Shown here: one piece after another, positions 34,073-42,521 of the stretch
Layout of the letters: every line of letters starts with the position of its first letter
Position numbering within the stretch: the stretch's first letter is position 1
NCBI RefSeq assembly: GCF_004364155.1
Contig: NZ_SOAZ01000001.1
Span: forward strand, 1-64,000
Length of the DNA: 64,000 nt
Source: Fonticella tunisiensis
Lineage (GTDB): Bacteria; Bacillota; Clostridia; Clostridiales; Caloramatoraceae
Direction: 5' to 3'
Translations under genes and position numbers: made by a program
Notes under the pieces: model-generated
What the model was told of the DNA's origin: nothing
Database searches by the model: none
Seen by the model: the letters and a program-made list of their open reading frames with translations, nothing else

Positions 34073-35218
34073 ATGAAGGTTACATCATTAGAACTATATA
34101 AGGTAAAACCAAGATGGATATTTCTTAAAATGAATACCGATGAAGGAATCTGCGGATGGGGAGAATTGATATCCGGCACAAAAACTGAAACAGTAGTAGC
34201 GGGTGCAAGGGAGGTTGGAGAATACCTCATTGGTAATGACCCTATGCAGATAGAGGATATATGGCAGGTTCTTTATCGTTCCTTCTTTAGAGGAGGTCCA
34301 ATACACATGACTATATTATCTGGAATCGAAATGGCGCTTTGGGATATTAAGGGTAAGTACTACAACATGCCTGTTTATGAGTTCCTTGGAGGCAGAGCAA
34401 GGGATAATATAAAGGTATATTCCTGGATAGGTGGAGACAGGCCTGCGGATGTTGCTAACGAGGCACTTAAGAGGAAAGAAATGGGCTTTAAGGCTGTTAA
34501 AATGAATGCAACCGAGGAGCTTCACTATATAGATTCATATAAGAAGATAGACGCTGTACTTGAGAGGGTAGATTCGATAAGAAAAGCGGTAGGATATGAC
34601 CTTGAGATAGGCATAGACTTCCATGGAAGAGTTCATAAGGCGATGGCTAAGGTTCTAGCTAAGGAGCTTGAAAAATACAGACCAATGTTTATTGAGGAAC
34701 CTGTACTTCCTGAAAATAACGATGCTCTCGTGGAAATCGCAGCACACACATCAATTCCAATAGCAACAGGTGAAAGACTTTATACAAGATGGGGGTTCAA
34801 GGATATATTTAAGAGTGGGGTTGTTGATATAATTCAGCCTGACTTGGCTCTAACAGGGGGTATTCTTGAGGGAAAGAAGATAGCTGGTATGGCGGAGGCC
34901 TTTGACGTAGCTGTAGCTCCACATGCACCATATGGTCCGATTGCTCTTGCAGCAACGCTTCAACTTGATGTTTGTACACCAAATGTGTTTATACAGGAAC
35001 AAAGTCTTGGAATTCATTACAACCAGGGATTTGATTTGCTTGACTTTGTTAAAAATAAGGAAATATTCAGTTATAATGATGGTTTCGTTCAGGTACCTAC
35101 AGGCCCTGGGCTTGGTATTGATATAGACGAGGAATTTGTTAAGAAAATAGATATGGAAGGTTTACACTGGACAAATCCCAAGTGGAGAAACTACGACGGA
35201 ACAGTTGCCGAATGGTAA
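34073..35218 (+). CDS. dgoD: D-galactonate dehydratase (enolase superfamily)
   Basis: A 381-aa enzyme, very close in form to E. coli DgoD, which dehydrates D-galactonate to 2-dehydro-3-deoxygalactonate. Shared blocks include RWIFLKMNTDEGICGWGE, MALWDIKGKYYNMPVYEFLG, YSWIGGDRPADV, GIDFHGRVHKAMAKVL (metal Asp and its catalytic His), MFIEEPVLPEN, ATGERLYTR, APHAPYGPIALAA (general acid His), QEQSLGIHYNQG and the ending GTVAEW. GGAGG precedes the ATG. The pathway usually needs the kinase DgoK before aldol cleavage, and none is in this cluster. Confidence 0.93.
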   Translation: MKVTSLELYKVKPRWIFLKMNTDEGICGWGELISGTKTETVVAGAREVGEYLIGNDPMQIEDIWQVLYRSFFRGGPIHMTILSGIEMALWDIKGKYYNMPVYEFLGGRARDNIKVYSWIGGDRPADVANEALKRKEMGFKAVKMNATEELHYIDSYKKIDAVLERVDSIRKAVGYDLEIGIDFHGRVHKAMAKVLAKELEKYRPMFIEEPVLPENNDALVEIAAHTSIPIATGERLYTRWGFKDIFKSGVVDIIQPDLALTGGILEGKKIAGMAEAFDVAVAPHAPYGPIALAATLQLDVCTPNVFIQEQSLGIHYNQGFDLLDFVKNKEIFSYNDGFVQVPTGPGLGIDIDEEFVKKIDMEGLHWTNPKWRNYDGTVAEW

Positions 35219-35249
35219 AAATAAATTTATTTCATGGAGGCGTATTTAG

Positions 35250-35897
35250 ATGAGCGATGTACAAGTATTAAATGGAATAAAGGAACATGGTGTTTGTGCC
35301 ATAGTAAGGGGAACCTCTGCAGATTCACTTTGCAAAATAGCAGATTCACTCCTTGAGGGTGGAGTAAAGACGATTGAGGTTACCTTCAATACACCAGGTG
35401 CCGCACAAATGATAGAAGAGCTTGTAAAGAAATATGGAAAGGAGATGCTGATTGGTGCTGGAACAGTTCTGGATTCAGAAACTGCAAGGACTGCCATACT
35501 TTCAGGAGCATCTTTCATATTATCACCAACACTTAATATAGAGATGATAAGAATGTGCCAAAGATACAGCGTTCTTCCTGTTCCAGGTGTTTCAACCCCT
35601 ACAGAGGCCTTAACAGCCTGGGAAAATGGTGCGAGAATAGTTAAGGTTTTCCCAGCGGGAGTATTTGGGCCAAACTATATAAAGCAGTTAAAGGGACCTC
35701 TGCCACAGATAGATATGATGGCGGTAGGAGCAATAAATTTAGAGAACTTTGCTGATTTCATTAAAGCCGGAGCATCTTCAGCAGGTATAGGTGGAGAGCT
35801 TGTAAACAAAAAGCTTGTTGACGAGGGGAATTTTGCTGAAATTTCCAGAAGAGCAAGGGCATTTGTAAACGCATTTAAAGAAATCAAAGGCGTTTAA
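35250..35897 (+). CDS. KDPG/KDPGal aldolase
   Basis: A 215-aa class I aldolase that splits 2-keto-3-deoxy-6-phospho-sugar acids into pyruvate and glyceraldehyde 3-phosphate. The Schiff-base Lys is in ARIVKVFPAG and the catalytic Glu in GGVKTIEVTFNTPGA. GAGTVLDSETA and FILSPTLN are standard. The phosphate-loop segment reads MAVGAINLENFADF where the family usually has PTGGVN. It is downstream of dgoD in the same operon (31-bp gap, GGAGG). Since its substrate must be phosphorylated, the phosphate probably comes from the PTS. Confidence 0.92.
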   Translation: MSDVQVLNGIKEHGVCAIVRGTSADSLCKIADSLLEGGVKTIEVTFNTPGAAQMIEELVKKYGKEMLIGAGTVLDSETARTAILSGASFILSPTLNIEMIRMCQRYSVLPVPGVSTPTEALTAWENGARIVKVFPAGVFGPNYIKQLKGPLPQIDMMAVGAINLENFADFIKAGASSAGIGGELVNKKLVDEGNFAEISRRARAFVNAFKEIKGV

Positions 35898-35916
35898 TTT
35901 AGCAGAAAGACAATAT

Positions 35917-36168
35917 ATGTATTCACAAAGTATAACTGTTGAGAATAAAACTAAGCTTAATGCAAGACCTGCTTCACAATTTGTACAGGCAGCTGGAAAA
36001 TTTAATTCTCAAATAACAATAGAGAAAAACTGCAAAAATGGAAATCTGAAATCAATACTTTTTATTGCTAACCGTCCCTCTTTTTCGCATAGGGGACTCA
36101 AGTCAAGGCAGCCTGGCAGAGCCTTTGAAGCTATTACTGGTGGAAACGATGTGGCAAGGTTTATATAA
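35917..36168 (+). pseudogene. HPr/Crh-like protein fused to a duplicated reductase tail
   Basis: Residues 1-48 are HPr-like: SITVENKTKLNARPASQF, VQAAGKFNSQITIEKN and KSIL with the regulatory Ser. The phosphocarrier His15 of HPr is Asn here (codon 35959-35961), as in Crh-type proteins where it is Gln. After KSIL the sequence changes abruptly, and from 36088 it is the direct repeat R2, reading SRQPGRAFEAITGGNDVARF in frame to the stop. The C-terminal half of HPr is gone. It probably once was an intact operon-borne HPr-like gene 20 bp after the aldolase. The ribosome site is weak. Confidence 0.75.
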
Positions 36169-36220
36169 TAGGGGATTAATATTAAAAGCCCTAAGGTGTT
36201 TTGCACTTTAGGGCTTTACA
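36088..36220 (+). repeat. Direct repeat R2 with terminator
   Basis: Second copy of the 24748-24877 segment, including stop codon and terminator (AAAGCCCTAA and TTAGGGCTTT, 36185-36219). It carries a TCAAG duplication (ACTCAAGTCAAGGC). It ends the sugar-acid operon. The 36221-36460 stretch that follows has no recognisable gene. Confidence 0.9.
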
Positions 36221-36460
36221 TTATGACATAGAACCACTTGTTTTTGCATTAGCATTAACGGACCTATGAATAAATAGAAAATCTATATATCTAATTAATA
36301 CATAAATCACAATTGAAACAGATAATAGTTCTTCAATTTTCACCACATATTTTAGTGCAGCTATGCTTTGATTTGTTTTTATTAGGAACCCATTGGTGAG
36401 ATTTTCACAGGAGAAAATCCAAGCAGGGCAGATAGACATAAATAAGAATTTTGATTTCTC

Positions 36461-36841
36461 ATGCTTTTGGGAAAAACTAATGGAATTAAATTGCTTTACA
36501 TATTTGGTTCATATGCCAAGGGAGAAAATACCCAAGGAAGTGATGTAGACATAGCAGTTTTACTTGAACACAACTATAATCCATTAGATAAAATAAATAT
36601 TCTTGGGGACCTTATCGATATATTGAAACGAGATGATATTGATCTTGTTATATTAAATTCTTCAAACTCAGTTTTGAGTTATCGGGTTATAAAGTACGAA
36701 AAAGTTGTTTATCAGGAAAGTGAAGAAACAAAGGTACTTTTTAAATGTAAAGTTCTTAAGAAATACATGGACATGGAGTATTTTAGAAGAAACCAGATGT
36801 ATTATATTAGAGAATGGTTTAAGAGTGAAGTGGAGGAATAA
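36461..36841 (+). CDS. MntA-like nucleotidyltransferase antitoxin
   Basis: A 126-aa minimal nucleotidyltransferase. The motif LLYIFGSYAKGENTQGSDVD matches the GSxAxG-x-SDxD signature, followed by IAVLL. MntA proteins neutralise HepT RNase toxins by AMPylating them. The N-terminus is a little short (families have about 8-10 more residues before the IFGSYA block) and the start codon lacks a clear ribosome site, so the 5' end may be damaged. The partner HepT gene just downstream is a ruin, leaving this as an orphan. Confidence 0.75.
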   Translation: MLLGKTNGIKLLYIFGSYAKGENTQGSDVDIAVLLEHNYNPLDKINILGDLIDILKRDDIDLVILNSSNSVLSYRVIKYEKVVYQESEETKVLFKCKVLKKYMDMEYFRRNQMYYIREWFKSEVEE

Positions 36842-37027
36842 TGCTAAACAGATAGCAAATATGGCTTCGTTCAGAAATATTTCGTACACGATAATATGAA
36901 AGTAGATGAAGACATTAAAATTGGTATTCTACAAAATCGACTAAGTGATTTTTTTAGGTATATTGACTATATTAATAAGTGGTTAGATAAAAATTGTCAG
37001 AAAATAGGAATGGACATACTCTTTTAG
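36842..37027 (+). pseudogene. HepT (HEPN) toxin remnant
   Basis: Two frames carry the C-terminal part of a HEPN toxin: NAKQIANMASFRNISYT in one, then MKVDEDIKIGILQNRLSDFF, RYIDYINKWLDKN in another. Intact HepT has FRN-x-x-x-H, the RNase motif R-x4-6-H. Here the region reads FRNISYT and the His is lost. About the first 80 residues are deleted. The following stretch to 37268 contains an unsupported minus-strand open frame only. Confidence 0.6.
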
Positions 37028-37268
37028 GTATGGCTATTTTCATTGTTGTTATTTCTTCAAAGTGATCGATATCAATGTCTAAAATATAGCAGAGGTAGAG
37101 AGACGATTTCTTAAGGTCAGATTTAAAATGAGGTAATTGAGGGAGCATGTTAGCATAATGCTCTGCTGAGGGGCAAGCCTTAAACTGGATTTTACGGAGG
37201 ATATTGGAACACATGTACAAGCTCTGATATAATATATGTGAAATACTTATAGAATAGGAGAGCACATT

Positions 37269-38972
37269 ATGTATCCAATTTTGTATTTCTTTCTATTTCT
37301 AAAGCCAAGCCTTAAAAGGGATGATATAGGTGAACAGGTACTTAGGGCTATAATTGGGCTTATACTTACATTCATTGTTTACTATCTAATTGTACCCGAC
37401 AGAACCCTTTCATTTCTCATTTCAGCCCTGTGGCTTCCAGCAGTTATCCAATTGATATTTTCAATTGGTAGCTTCATATCAGGGAAAGAGCCCATAAGGG
37501 AAGCAGGATTTAATATTCTCGCAGCCCTTCTTCTCTTTGTTTTGTGCATTGGCTACAACCTTTACCCATATATAACAGGAGAAGCAAAAAAACTTGCAAA
37601 GATGGTTGAAGTTACGGAGAGCATTGAAAAGGTATCAAAAATTGATGCTCAGCATGTAATTGTTATTTCTCCTGAAACAGCATACTATGAAATGCAGAAG
37701 ATGCTTGGAACCCTTCCAAACCCAAGCATTTACAGGATAGGGGAGCTTGGAGTAACCATGACCAAGGATGGTGCTATATATGTTGCTCCAATTGAAATTG
37801 ACGGTTTTTTCCCGGCCCTTAGCAATGGAGAAATACCTGGAGTTATTTACGTCTCAGCTGAAAAACCATCTGAGGCAAAGGTAATAAGCGTTCCCACAAG
37901 GGTAGCAGATTCTTTGCTATTCAGTAAGGACCTTAATAGATACCTTCGTTCCTATAAGAAGAGTGCAATACTCTTCCAGGCCAATGTTGAGCTTGACGAT
38001 GAGGGCAACCCATACTATGTTGGAAGCTACGGACATTATAAATATGGAAGGAAGGGACCTGTTATAGACGGAGTGCTTCTTGTATCCTTCAAGGATGGAA
38101 AGGTTACAGACTACACGAAGGAAAAGGTTCCAGAGTGGGTTGACGAGATATATCCTTCCGATGTTTCAGAGATCTACAATAGTTACTCTGGAACACTGCA
38201 GGATGGACTTTTAAATAAGCTTACAACAAAAAAAGGAGTTCATATCCCAACCAAGTGGAGCTCGCAAACAAGCGTTGCGGGGCTTCAAGTGAACTCGGAT
38301 GAGGTTACCGGGGTAATAGATGCGGATGGAAGGCTTAAGTGGTTTACAGACCACACAAATACTTCCAATGCATCAACAACCATGACAGGCTATACCCTCA
38401 TGGACATGAGAACGGGGAAGGTTGTTTACTATAAGACTCCAGGATATATAAACGGAAAGGGTGCCATGAATGCCGTTGATAAATCCCTTGGGGCTAATAA
38501 GGCAAACTGGACACCTGTTCAGCCCTTATTTTATAACCTCTTTGGAAGCGAAGCATGGGTTGTTCCAGTTGTCAATAAGTCCGATGGAGCACTTGTTAAA
38601 ATAGCAATAGTTGCTGCTAAAAATGGCTATGTAGTAATTGAGGATACCAAGGAGTTTGCAATCGAATCCTTTAAAAACGCCATAGCCTACGGAAAGATAA
38701 GCGAAGTCAGCGACAAAAACGCTAACAGTGTAAAGGCCGAGGAAAAGACAATCACAGGCAAGGTTGCAAGAATAAACTCAGTGACTGAAGGGGGAAGCAC
38801 GGTTTTCTACGTTAAACTTGTTGGACAGGATACCATCTTCATGGTAAATAGGAATTCAGGAATTGACATTGTGCTTACCCGTGATGGAGATGATGTTGAA
38901 ATTAAGTATCTTGATATTAAGGACAATGGTATAGTATCAACCACAGGCTTTAAAAATAACAGCGTGAAATAA
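37269..38972 (+). CDS. Large membrane-anchored protein of unknown function
   Basis: A 567-aa protein. About three hydrophobic segments lie in the first 105 residues (FLFLKPSLKR is near the N-terminus, with VYYLIVPDRTLSFLISALWL in the second). The remainder is hydrophilic and probably outside the cell, with many beta-rich stretches (YYVGSYGHYKYGRKGPVIDG, WFTDHTNTSNASTTMTGYTL). The last 70 residues resemble a small OB-like domain (KTITGKVARINSV, FYVKLVGQDTIFMV). GGAGAG precedes the ATG. It is monocistronic with its own terminator. I do not recognise the family. Confidence 0.8.
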   Translation: MYPILYFFLFLKPSLKRDDIGEQVLRAIIGLILTFIVYYLIVPDRTLSFLISALWLPAVIQLIFSIGSFISGKEPIREAGFNILAALLLFVLCIGYNLYPYITGEAKKLAKMVEVTESIEKVSKIDAQHVIVISPETAYYEMQKMLGTLPNPSIYRIGELGVTMTKDGAIYVAPIEIDGFFPALSNGEIPGVIYVSAEKPSEAKVISVPTRVADSLLFSKDLNRYLRSYKKSAILFQANVELDDEGNPYYVGSYGHYKYGRKGPVIDGVLLVSFKDGKVTDYTKEKVPEWVDEIYPSDVSEIYNSYSGTLQDGLLNKLTTKKGVHIPTKWSSQTSVAGLQVNSDEVTGVIDADGRLKWFTDHTNTSNASTTMTGYTLMDMRTGKVVYYKTPGYINGKGAMNAVDKSLGANKANWTPVQPLFYNLFGSEAWVVPVVNKSDGALVKIAIVAAKNGYVVIEDTKEFAIESFKNAIAYGKISEVSDKNANSVKAEEKTITGKVARINSVTEGGSTVFYVKLVGQDTIFMVNRNSGIDIVLTRDGDDVEIKYLDIKDNGIVSTTGFKNNSVK

Positions 38973-39030
38973 AAGACGCAGGCTCCTTGTAAAGTAAAGG
39001 CGACGGATAAGAATAATGAATATGAGTTTT

Positions 39031-39094
39031 GGTGCAAGCCACCGGAAAGAGGATAATTCATTTCCCCTTTCTTTGGTGGTTTGCACCTTTTTTC
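39031..39094 (+). terminator. Intrinsic terminator
   Basis: GGTGCAAGCCACC pairs with GGTGGTTTGCACC and is followed by T6. It ends the unknown membrane protein gene. Confidence 0.88.
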
Positions 39095-39328
39095 ATAACT
39101 ACCGTTAAGGAAAAAGTAACATGACATGGAATTTTAGCTATTCTTTAACTGGATTCGCACAGTTTCTCCCATAAATTCTTTTCTGCACCCTGCTCCAGTT
39201 AATTGCATCATTTATTGCATTTTTAGTTCTTCTAAAGATATTTTACTTAATAATAAACAAAGAGAAAATACTGTGGATAGACACTGGAAAAAAGTTTTTG
39301 GGTTTCTCTGCTACTCGATAATATGGTG

Positions 39329-39393
39329 TTGACTTGTTTAAGCAAAATGTTTATAATGATTTTTAGGTATATTTGAGAATAATTTTCATATTC
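39329..39393 (+). promoter_or_regulatory. Promoter with Fur-box-like operator
   Basis: -35 TTGACT (39329-39334), 17-nt spacer, -10 TATAAT (39352-39357). Just after the expected start lies GAGAATAATTTTCATATTC (39375-39393), 13 of 19 matches to the Fur consensus by eye. The downstream operon is an iron-siderophore ABC system, so Fur control under iron sufficiency is likely. Confidence 0.78.
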
Positions 39394-39446
39394 ACATTGT
39401 CAACTTGATATACTGTTTATTACGTAATCTTGAGGAGGAAGTTGTT

Positions 39447-40382
39447 ATGAAAAAATTTTTAGCTTTAGTAATATTGCTTCTATTCTCTACAATCATTTTT
39501 ATAGGTTGTGCAAAGGAGAGCAAAGAAACCAATGCAAAAGATAGTAAAAAAGTAGTAAGTACTATAAAAGGGGACGTAGAGATTCCATCAAACCCTAAAC
39601 GTATAGTTGATATTTCAGGCTCCAGTGAGGAATTGATAATTTTAGGACATACCCCAGTAGCCACTGCAAACACAGACCCATATAAACCAACAGAGTTTGC
39701 ATCCTACATAAAAGATAAATTAGGTAATTCCAAGATTGTAGGTTTTTATATGTCAGACACCATGAATATTGAAGCCATATTACAAGCTGATCCGGATTTA
39801 ATAATAATGAGCCAAAGACAAGAAAAGATTTATGATCAATTAAAGGAAATTGCACCAGTTGTTATGATAAAGGACTATGCTAATGATTGGAGAACTAAAA
39901 TGCTTGATATAGCAAAATTATTTAATCAGGAAAGTTATGCACAAAAGTGGCTGGATGAATATGATAAAAAAGCTCAAACAATTGCAAAGGAAATTGTTGA
40001 GAAGAATGGAAAGCAAACCTATTTAACGGTGTTAGCAAGTGCTGGACAGTTCTACATTTTTAGCGATGCAGGTATTGGTGCAATACTTTACAACGATATG
40101 AAATTAGACAAGCCAGCTAAAATGCCCGCACAGGAAGGAATAAGTTTACCTGTTGTTACTTTAGAGGGATTATCTCAAATTGATGCTGATCATTTAATTG
40201 TTATTGCAACTGAAGAGGATAAGAAAAATTTAGAAAATAGCTCTGTTTGGAAAAATATTAGAGCTGTTAAAGAAGGCAATGTAACTATGCTTGAAAGCAC
40301 TCCATACTTTGGACAAGGATATTCACCGATTGGAAGAGAATTGTTGTTAGATTTGATAAAAGAAAAGATAATAAAGAAATAA
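39447..40382 (+). CDS. Iron-siderophore ABC transporter, lipoprotein binding protein
   Basis: A 311-aa class III solute-binding lipoprotein. The signal peptide (MKKFLALVILLLFSTIIFIG) ends at the lipobox Cys in IFIGCAK. The body has IPSNPKRIVDISGSSEELII, ILQADPDLIIMSQRQEKIYD and TPYFGQGYSPIGRELLLDL, typical of FhuD/FeuA-type proteins. I chose ATG 39447, which has GGAGG 7 nt upstream, over an upstream in-frame ATG at 39405. It heads the operon with two permeases and an ATPase. The exact siderophore is unknown. Confidence 0.92.
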   Translation: MKKFLALVILLLFSTIIFIGCAKESKETNAKDSKKVVSTIKGDVEIPSNPKRIVDISGSSEELIILGHTPVATANTDPYKPTEFASYIKDKLGNSKIVGFYMSDTMNIEAILQADPDLIIMSQRQEKIYDQLKEIAPVVMIKDYANDWRTKMLDIAKLFNQESYAQKWLDEYDKKAQTIAKEIVEKNGKQTYLTVLASAGQFYIFSDAGIGAILYNDMKLDKPAKMPAQEGISLPVVTLEGLSQIDADHLIVIATEEDKKNLENSSVWKNIRAVKEGNVTMLESTPYFGQGYSPIGRELLLDLIKEKIIKK

Positions 40383-40460
40383 TTTTTTTAAGGGTGGCAA
40401 AAAGGGGGAATACCTTTGTCATCCTCTTATTGTTTTAAGTGTTAGGAGTGAAAAATAACG

Positions 40461-41492
40461 ATGAACGATATAAGAGCCATGGACAATAAAAAAGGTATGA
40501 CAAGAAAAGGTATAACTTCTCTCGTTATAATTGTTTCACTGATTATATTAGTTACAGGTATAGCCTTATCAATTTCATTGGGAGCAAAACAAATAAGTCT
40601 ATCAACGGTATTTGGCAGTATTTTTTATGAAAAAGAAGGCATAAACTCACAAATTGTAAGAGACATAAGAATACCAAGGGCAATCGCAGCAGCTCAAGTA
40701 GGGGCCTTATTAGCTGTGTCTGGTGCCATTATTCAGGGGATTACAAGGAATCCCATAGCAGAGCCATCTATTTTAGGAATAACACAGGGGGCTACTTTTA
40801 CAATAGCTGTGGCATTAGCCACTCAAAAGGGAATAGGTAGTGCAGGGTTAATGATATTTGCATTTGTTGGAGCCAGTATAAGTGGATTTTTGGTTTACTT
40901 TATTAGTTCAAGGTCTATAAAGGGTGTAGATCCAGTTAAACTAGCTTTAGCAGGAATAGCTTTAGGAACTTTACTGATATCATTGGCAACAGCCATAGCA
41001 ATGTATTATAACTTGTCGCAACAACTAAGCTTCTGGATTTCAGGGGGATTAACTACTGCAAAGTGGTCGGGAGTTAAATTGCTGTTTATCGCAGGAACTA
41101 TAGGAATGATTGCTTCTATTGCAATATCACCACAAATTACAATACTGAGTTTAGGTGAAGAAATAGCTGTCAGCTTGGGACTTAAAACGAATTTAATAAG
41201 ATTTTTAGGCATTATAATTGTAATTTTATTAAGTGGCAGTGCTGTATCAGTAGCAGGAAATATTTCTTTTGTAGGGTTGATTGTGCCGCAAATAGTAAGG
41301 GGGTTAGTTGGAACGGATTATAGATATATTATTCCATGTTCAGTGGTAGCAGGAGCTGCACTATTGGTTTATAGTGATATCATTGCCAGAATGATAAATC
41401 AACCATATGAAACTCCAATCGGTTCACTAACTGCATTATTAGGAGTTCCAATTTTTATTTATCTTGTTAGAAGGGAGAATAGAGGCCTTTGA
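40461..41492 (+). CDS. Iron-siderophore ABC permease (FecCD) 1
   Basis: A 343-aa FecCD-family permease with about 9-10 membrane helices. Signature segments are RIPRAIAAAQVGALLAVSGA, QGITRNPIAEPSILGITQGA, and the ATPase-contact region GLKTNLIRFLGIIIV to FVGLIVPQIVRGLVG. It ends 4 bp into the second permease gene (overlap TTGA), so the two are coupled and likely form a heterodimer. Another possible start is ATG 40479. Confidence 0.92.
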   Translation: MNDIRAMDNKKGMTRKGITSLVIIVSLIILVTGIALSISLGAKQISLSTVFGSIFYEKEGINSQIVRDIRIPRAIAAAQVGALLAVSGAIIQGITRNPIAEPSILGITQGATFTIAVALATQKGIGSAGLMIFAFVGASISGFLVYFISSRSIKGVDPVKLALAGIALGTLLISLATAIAMYYNLSQQLSFWISGGLTTAKWSGVKLLFIAGTIGMIASIAISPQITILSLGEEIAVSLGLKTNLIRFLGIIIVILLSGSAVSVAGNISFVGLIVPQIVRGLVGTDYRYIIPCSVVAGAALLVYSDIIARMINQPYETPIGSLTALLGVPIFIYLVRRENRGL

Positions 41493-42508
41493 TTAGCTTA
41501 AATAAAGGAGAGAAAAGATTTTTTTGGATTGCAGGCTTATTGTTAGTATTAATTGTTTTAGTTTTTATAATAAGTTTAAATTTGGGATCCTTTGCTATGG
41601 AACCGATTGATGTAATTAAGACTTTATTTGGACAAGGGACTAGAAAACAAGAGATTGTTCTTTTTAAGATGAGGCTTCCGAGAATAATAATAGCTATACT
41701 CGTGGCAACAGCCTTAGCCGTATCAGGAACAGTCCTTCAAGGTATAACTAAAAATGATTTGGCTGATCCCGGGATATTGGGTATAAGTTCTGGGGCTGCA
41801 TTAGCTGTGGTTATGTACATATATTTAATGAATGGAAATGTTTATGATGGTGTCAATAATATGACTATTTTTACCATGCCAATAGTGGCTTTTACAGGAG
41901 CGGCTTTTGGTGCTTTTTTAATATATGTTCTTGCCTGGAAGAAAGGTATTAACGCTAATAGATTAATCTTAATAGGGATAGGAATAAACGCAGCATTTAA
42001 TGCTTTACTCATAGTTTTTCAACTCAAGTTTACTACTCAGGAATTCAACCGTGTTATGGTTTGGACTTTAGGAAGCTTATGGGGAACTGATTGGAAGTAT
42101 GTTATAACGATTTTTCCATGGATAACAATTTTGGCTATTACAACTTTCTATAAATCTCGATATTTGGATGTTTTAAATTTAGGGGATGAACTAGCTATAG
42201 GTTTAGGGGTCCAAGTAGAAAAAGAAAGAAGAACTATGCTTATTTTAACGGTAGCTTTAGCAGGAATTGCTACAGCGGTTTCAGGAACGATATCCTTTTT
42301 AGGGCTTGTATCGCCACACATAGCAAGAAATTTAGTTGGTGCAAAACACAAATTGTTAATACCAACATCAGCATTGGTTGGAACACTGCTTTTATTAATA
42401 GCTGATACCATAGCAAGAAATTTATTAATTCCTGGAGAAATGCCTGTAGGCATAATTATTTCAGTTATTGGGGTTCCATATTTTATTTATTTAATGATGA
42501 AACATTAG
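41489..42508 (+). CDS. Iron-siderophore ABC permease (FecCD) 2
   Basis: A 339-aa FecCD permease, the second half of the transmembrane pair. It starts with TTG overlapping the stop of permease 1, behind AAGGGAG. Family blocks: RLPRIIIAILVATALAVSGT, QGITKNDLADPGILGISSGA, LGVQVEKERRTMLIL, SGTISFLGLVSPHIARNLVG and GEMPVGIIISVIGVPYFIYL. A gap of 13 bp separates it from the ATPase gene. Confidence 0.92.
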   Translation: MISLNKGEKRFFWIAGLLLVLIVLVFIISLNLGSFAMEPIDVIKTLFGQGTRKQEIVLFKMRLPRIIIAILVATALAVSGTVLQGITKNDLADPGILGISSGAALAVVMYIYLMNGNVYDGVNNMTIFTMPIVAFTGAAFGAFLIYVLAWKKGINANRLILIGIGINAAFNALLIVFQLKFTTQEFNRVMVWTLGSLWGTDWKYVITIFPWITILAITTFYKSRYLDVLNLGDELAIGLGVQVEKERRTMLILTVALAGIATAVSGTISFLGLVSPHIARNLVGAKHKLLIPTSALVGTLLLLIADTIARNLLIPGEMPVGIIISVIGVPYFIYLMMKH

Positions 42509-42521
42509 TGGGGAGGTCAAT

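Noticed and set aside
25065-36220. The bracketed block as a classical integrative element
   Set aside because: No integrase, tRNA site or conjugation genes are present. The repeats are a gene end plus terminator, not an attachment site.
36221-36439. Minus-strand frame of 72 codons after repeat R2
   Set aside because: No ribosome site or motif, and the composition fits a chance frame in AT-rich DNA.
36972-37265. Minus-strand frame of 97 codons
   Set aside because: No ribosome site, no recognisable family, and it partly overlaps the HepT remnant. It may hold a gene scrap but is not supportable.
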